Of a stretch of 64,000 bases of DNA, positions 57,230-64,000 are shown piece by piece. The translations under genes and the position numbers were made by a program. Source of the DNA: Streptomyces radicis (GTDB lineage Bacteria; Actinomycetota; Actinomycetes; Streptomycetales; Streptomycetaceae); contig NZ_RBDY01000012.1 in assembly GCF_003626575.1 (NCBI RefSeq), positions 1 through 64,000 on the forward strand, read 5' to 3'. Below the pieces are notes generated by a model. The model was given only the letters and a program-made list of their open reading frames with translations. It had not been told where the DNA came from and ran no database searches. Positions within the stretch are counted from its first letter, which is position 1; each line of letters starts with the position of its first letter.

Positions 57230-58222
57230 ATGGCCGGACCACTGGACCTGATCACCATGGGACGCATCGGCGTTGACATCTACCCGCTCCAGACCGGTGT
57301 GCCACTGCCGCGCGTGGAGACGTTCGGGAAATTCCTCGGTGGCTCGCCCACCAACGTGGCCGTCGCCGCCGCCCGGTTGGGCCGCAGCGCGGCCGTCATC
57401 AGCCGGACAGGGGCCGACCCGTTCGGCGTGTACTGCCATGACGCGCTGCGGGAGTTCGGCGTGGACGACCGCTGGGTGAGCGACGTGCCCGCGTATCCGA
57501 CGCCCGTCACCTTCTGCGAGGTGTTCCCGCCCGACCACTTCCCGCTGTACTTCTACCGGCTGCCCACCGCGCCCGATCTGGTCATCCACGCCGAGGAGTT
57601 GGACCTGGCCGCGATCGCGGCCTCGCGCGTCTTCTGGGTGACGGGGACGGGTCTGTGCCAGGAGCCCAGCCGCAGCGCGACGCTGGCCGCGCTCGCGGCG
57701 CGGCCGAGGGGCGGCGGCGCGGTGACGGTCTTCGACCTGGACTGGCGGCCGATGTTCTGGCCCGATGGCTCCCCCGAGGCGGCCCGCCCGCACTACGCGG
57801 CGGCGCTGGCCCACGCCACGGTCGCGGTCGGGAACGTCGAGGAGTGCGCCGTCGCCACCGGGGAACGCGAACCCCTGGCGTGCGCCGAGGCGTTGCTCGC
57901 CGCCGGGGTCGACCTCGCCGTCGTCAAGAGGGGCGGGGACGGCGTGCTCGCGCTGCGCCGCGACGGCACCGCGGCCGAGGTCCCGCCACACCCGGTCGAG
58001 GTGGTCAACGGTCTTGGCGCGGGCGACGCGTTCGGCGGCGCGCTGGTCCACGGGCTGCTCGCGGGCTGGCCGCCCGAGCGCACGATGCGGTACGCCAACG
58101 CCGCGGGCGCGCTGGTCGCGGGCCGCCTCGCCTGCTCGTCAGCGATGCCCTACCCGGACGAGGTCGAGGCCCTGCTCGCCGCGCGGGGCGGCCCCGACGA
58201 CGGTGCGGAGGTGGCGCGTTGA
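57230..58222 (+). CDS. iolC: 5-dehydro-2-deoxygluconokinase IolC
   Basis: A 330-residue PfkB-family kinase. GKFLGGSPTNVAVAAARLG is the sugar-site/PfkB signature 1 and GLGAGDAFGGALVHGLL signature 2 with the catalytic Asp. It phosphorylates 2-deoxy-5-keto-gluconate in inositol breakdown. The ATG at 57230 gives the family N-terminus LITMGRIGVDIYPLQTGVPL; GGGAGG is unusually close to it, so a GTG at 57200 remains possible. First gene of the rightward operon. Confidence 0.92.
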   Translation: MAGPLDLITMGRIGVDIYPLQTGVPLPRVETFGKFLGGSPTNVAVAAARLGRSAAVISRTGADPFGVYCHDALREFGVDDRWVSDVPAYPTPVTFCEVFPPDHFPLYFYRLPTAPDLVIHAEELDLAAIAASRVFWVTGTGLCQEPSRSATLAALAARPRGGGAVTVFDLDWRPMFWPDGSPEAARPHYAAALAHATVAVGNVEECAVATGEREPLACAEALLAAGVDLAVVKRGGDGVLALRRDGTAAEVPPHPVEVVNGLGAGDAFGGALVHGLLAGWPPERTMRYANAAGALVAGRLACSSAMPYPDEVEALLAARGGPDDGAEVAR

Positions 58223-59106
58223 GCATAGACGTGAAGGAGCTCGCCGGGACGCGCGCCCGGCGCCCCCAGGCCATCGCCGAGGCGGCGGCGCGGCGGCGGC
58301 GCAGGCCCCTGGTGGGCGCGGGCGGCCGGGTGCTGATCATCGCGGCCGACCACCCCGCGCGCGGCGCGCTCGCCGTGGGCGGCGACCCCCTCGCCATGGG
58401 CGACAGGGCCGACCTGCTCGAACGGCTCACCCTCGCGCTCTCCCGGCCCGGCGTCGACGGGGTGCTCGGCACCGCGGACATCCTCGAAGACCTGCTGCTG
58501 CTCGGCGCGTTGGAGAACCGGGTCGCGGTCGGGTCGATGAACAGGGGCGGCCTCGCGGGAGCGGCGTTCGAGCTCGACGACCGCTTCACGGGCCATCGCG
58601 CCCAGGACATCGAGCGGTGGGGCCTCGACGCGGGCAAGCTGCTGCTGCGGATCGACCGCTCCGACCCGGGATCGCTCACCACGCTGCACGCCGCCGCCCG
58701 CGCGATCGACGACATGGCCGCGCGCCAACTCCCGGTCTTCGTCGAGCCGTTCCTGTGCCACCGGGTGGACGGGCGGCTGGTCAACGACCTGAGCCCGGAG
58801 GCGGTCGCCACCTCGCTCGCCATCGCCTCCGGCCTCGGCGGCACGTCCGCGTACACGTGGCTCAAGGTGCCCGTCACCGCCGACCCCGACGCGATGGAAC
58901 GCGCCCTGGCCGCGACGACGTTGCCCGTCGTGCTGCTCGGCGGCGACGTGCGCGGCGACCAGGACGCCGCCTATGCCCGCTGGCGGCGCGCCCTCCGACT
59001 CCCCACCGTGCAGGGCCTGGTGGTGGGCCGCTCGCTGCTCTATCCGGCGGACGGCGACGTCAGGAAGGCCGTGGACACGGCCGTCGGACTGATCCAGGAC
59101 CGCTGA
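58219..59106 (+). CDS. Cgl0159-type (beta/alpha)8 barrel protein, aldolase-like
   Basis: A 295-residue TIM-barrel protein with VLIIAADHPARGALAVGGD, VDGVLGTADILEDLLLLGAL, VFVEPFLC and GTSAYTWLKVPVT, the class I aldolase-like fold of the Cgl0159 family found in actinomycete iol clusters. It probably takes the IolJ aldolase step, cleaving 6-phospho-5-dehydro-2-deoxygluconate, though this is inferred from context. It starts with TTG at 58219, overlapping the iolC stop as TTGA, with GGAGGT 6 bases before. Confidence 0.85.
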   Translation: MSIDVKELAGTRARRPQAIAEAAARRRRRPLVGAGGRVLIIAADHPARGALAVGGDPLAMGDRADLLERLTLALSRPGVDGVLGTADILEDLLLLGALENRVAVGSMNRGGLAGAAFELDDRFTGHRAQDIERWGLDAGKLLLRIDRSDPGSLTTLHAAARAIDDMAARQLPVFVEPFLCHRVDGRLVNDLSPEAVATSLAIASGLGGTSAYTWLKVPVTADPDAMERALAATTLPVVLLGGDVRGDQDAAYARWRRALRLPTVQGLVVGRSLLYPADGDVRKAVDTAVGLIQDR

Positions 59107-59118
59107 AGGGCAGGCATC

Positions 59119-60008
59119 GTGAGCACCCATCTCCCCGCGGGGACCGCGGGCAACGGCCCCTACACGCTGGACATCACGCCCGAACGCGCCCCCTTGGCCC
59201 ATGCGTCGCTGCGCGTGCTGCCGCTGTCGCCTGGCGGGCGGCACACGTTCGCCACGGGCGGGAGCGAGTGGATCGTGCTGCCGCTCGCGGGGGCGTGCGC
59301 GGTGACCGTGGACGGGGCGACGCTCCACCTCGCCGGGCGCGCCGACGTGTTCTCCGGCGTGACCGACTTCGCCTACGCGCCAAGGGACGCCACGGTCACC
59401 GTGGCGTCGGACGACGGCGGGCGGTTCGCGCTGTGCGGCGCCCGCTGCGCGACCCGCCTCGCGGCCCGCCACGGCCCGGCCTCGGGCGTCGGCGTCGAGC
59501 TGCGCGGCGCGGGCTCGTGCTCGCGCCAGGTCAACAACTTCGCCGCGGCCGACGCGTTCGACGCCGACCGCCTCATCGCGGTCGAGGTGCTCACGCCCGG
59601 CGGCAACTGGTCCTCCTATCCCCCGCACAAGCACGACGAGGCGCGGCCCGGCGAGGAGTCGGACCTCGAGGAGATCTACTACTACGAGATCGCGGGCGCC
59701 GAGGCCAACCCCGCGGCGGACGGCGTCGGTTACCAACGCGTCACCCCGTCGCGGGCGCGCGCGGGTGACGGGCTGCTCGCCGAAGTCCGCACGGGGGACG
59801 CCGTGTTGATCCCCGACGGCTGGCACGGCCCGTCGATCGCCGCGCCAGGGCACGACATGTACTACCTCAATGTGATGGCGGGGCCCGGCGCCGACCGGGC
59901 CTGGCTCATCACCGACCACCCCGACCACGCCTGGATCAGGGCCCGTTGGGACGACGAACGCCCCGACCCCAGACTTCCGCTGTACAACTCCCCGCCGGAG
60001 GTGCCGCG

Positions 60009-60012
<4 letters not shown>
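59119..60012 (+). CDS. iolB: 5-deoxy-glucuronate isomerase IolB
   Basis: A 297-residue bicupin isomerase that opens the path from 5-deoxyglucuronate to 2-deoxy-5-keto-gluconate. The metal site is visible in YPPHKHDE and the downstream IPDGWHGPSI, with Glu in EEIYYYEI. WIVLPLAGACAVTVDG begins the first cupin. GTG 59119 with aagggcagg upstream, 12 bases after the previous stop. Confidence 0.93.
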
Positions 60013-61913
<1,901 letters not shown>

Positions 61914-61969
61914 CCGGGCCGCAAGCCCGCGTTCGACACCGCGAGCACACCACCGCGAGAGAGGTCACC

Positions 61970-63466
<1,497 letters not shown>

Positions 63467-63500
63467 ACGCCCCGCGCGCGGGCGCGTTCGGCGGGCGCGT

Positions 63501-64000
63501 TCACGCGGCGGCGGGCGGCTCGGCGCCCTGGGCGTCGCGCGCGCCGGGGCCGAGCGCCGTGCGCGGGCCCTGGGGGCCCGAGCGGCTGAGCACCTGGGCG
63601 ACGGCGGCGACCACGAGCGAGACCGCGGTGCCGATCACCAGGGCGCCCCACATGCCGTCGAGCGCGGAGCCGCCCCAGTATCCGAGGGCGACGCTGTAGG
63701 AGGCCCACACGGTCTCGGCGATACCCGCGCCCAGGAGGTAACGCCCCGAGCCGTAGCGGACGATGGCGGCGGTCAGGCCCCCGATCAGCCGCCCGCTCGG
63801 CAGGAAGCGGACGCCGACGACGAACGGCAGGCCATGGGTGTGCATGCGGTCGCCGGTCCAGGCGAGGGCGGCCTTGCGCCGGGTGGTGCGGGAGAGCCAG
63901 TGGACGGCGCGCCCGCTGGCCATGCGGCCGATGCCGTAGATCGCGGCGTCCCCGGCGAGGGCGCTCCCCGCGATCACCAGCAGGACGAGGGGCAGGCTCA
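63501..64000 (-). CDS. DedA-like membrane protein, 5' end beyond window
   Basis: The frame is open to the right edge: LPLVLLVIAGSALAGDAAIYGIGRM, then LPFVVGVRFLPSGRLIGGL, which has the DedA/SNARE-associated R-F-x-P-x-x-R motif, and LLGAGIAETVWASYSVALGYWG and a C-terminal helix LVIGTAVSLVVAAVAQVL. DedA proteins are lipid scramblases or flippases and affect membrane homeostasis. About 166 residues are visible, and the start lies beyond 64000. Convergent with the mmsA operon. Confidence 0.85.
   Translation of the reverse strand, partial: SLPLVLLVIAGSALAGDAAIYGIGRMASGRAVHWLSRTTRRKAALAWTGDRMHTHGLPFVVGVRFLPSGRLIGGLTAAIVRYGSGRYLLGAGIAETVWASYSVALGYWGGSALDGMWGALVIGTAVSLVVAAVAQVLSRSGPQGPRTALGPGARDAQGAEPPAAA

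Overview
The window is about 73% GC, with strongly GC-biased third codon positions, many GTG and some TTG starts, dense overlapping ATGA/GTGA gene junctions and families typical of filamentous actinomycetes. These families include DUF5753 XRE regulators, a DUF397 remnant, a conservon (CvnA-F), an EccC type VII ATPase and a Tad pilus locus. It is most consistent with a Streptomyces or close relative chromosome. No rRNA, tRNA or CRISPR array was found.

Layout. 1-0.7 kb: tail of a frameshifted IS701-like transposase and a degenerate oxidoreductase fragment. 0.7-6.9 kb: ordinary accessory metabolism (TetR regulator, secreted lipase, methyltransferase, aldo/keto reductase, NmrA-like protein, geranylgeranyl-reductase-type flavoprotein). 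7.0-11.7 kb: a slightly lower-GC island of regulators (TsaA/TrmO-like protein, TPR and XRE regulators, two small Cys-rich proteins) with deletion remnants. 12-18.2 kb: PPOX oxidoreductase, AraC regulator with a divergent phytanoyl-CoA dioxygenase-like gene, a proline-rich ORF, a secreted SGNH esterase and an MMPL transporter. 18.2-24.9 kb: a complete six-gene conservon (sensor-like ATPase, roadblock protein, DUF742 protein, GTPase, two cytochromes P450), split between cvnB and cvnC by a TnpB-only IS605/IS1341-type element. 25-26.8 kb: fused ABC exporter. 26.8-27.3 kb: a dense palindromic noncoding array. 27.3-36.7 kb: a ten-gene Tad/Flp pilus operon read leftward, ending in a large membrane LysM-BTAD protein. 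36.8-39.8 kb: membrane-anchored unknown protein, VOC and AraC proteins, and a DUF433 antitoxin with a truncated toxin. 39.8-44.9 kb: eccC and a divergent esx gene. 45-51.4 kb: TrkA-N protein, NhaA antiporter, a sugar ABC transporter whose binding-protein gene has lost its 5' half, and a VapBC-like toxin-antitoxin pair at that breakpoint. 51.5-63.5 kb: an inositol catabolism locus. 63.5-64 kb: a DedA-like gene running off the right edge.

How the genes work together. In the inositol locus a leftward operon supplies uptake (binding protein, permease, ATPase), a sugar isomerase/dehydratase, a Gfo/Idh/MocA dehydrogenase and a GntR regulator. The divergent rightward operon supplies IolC kinase, a Cgl0159-type barrel protein, IolB, IolD and the MmsA/IolA dehydrogenase. 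A nested palindrome between them (57167-57198) is the likely shared operator. The Tad genes have no secretin, as expected in a single-membrane bacterium, and no prepilin peptidase in the window. The type VII locus here is only eccC plus one esx gene; the other core components must lie elsewhere if it is functional.

The most notable non-routine observations are the TnpB element inside the conservon with its possible guide RNA, the palindromic array at 26.8-27.3 kb, the two toxin-antitoxin loci associated with truncated genes, and the GntR-type nested palindrome in the iol intergenic region. No domain or homology search was run; all calls are from reading motifs.
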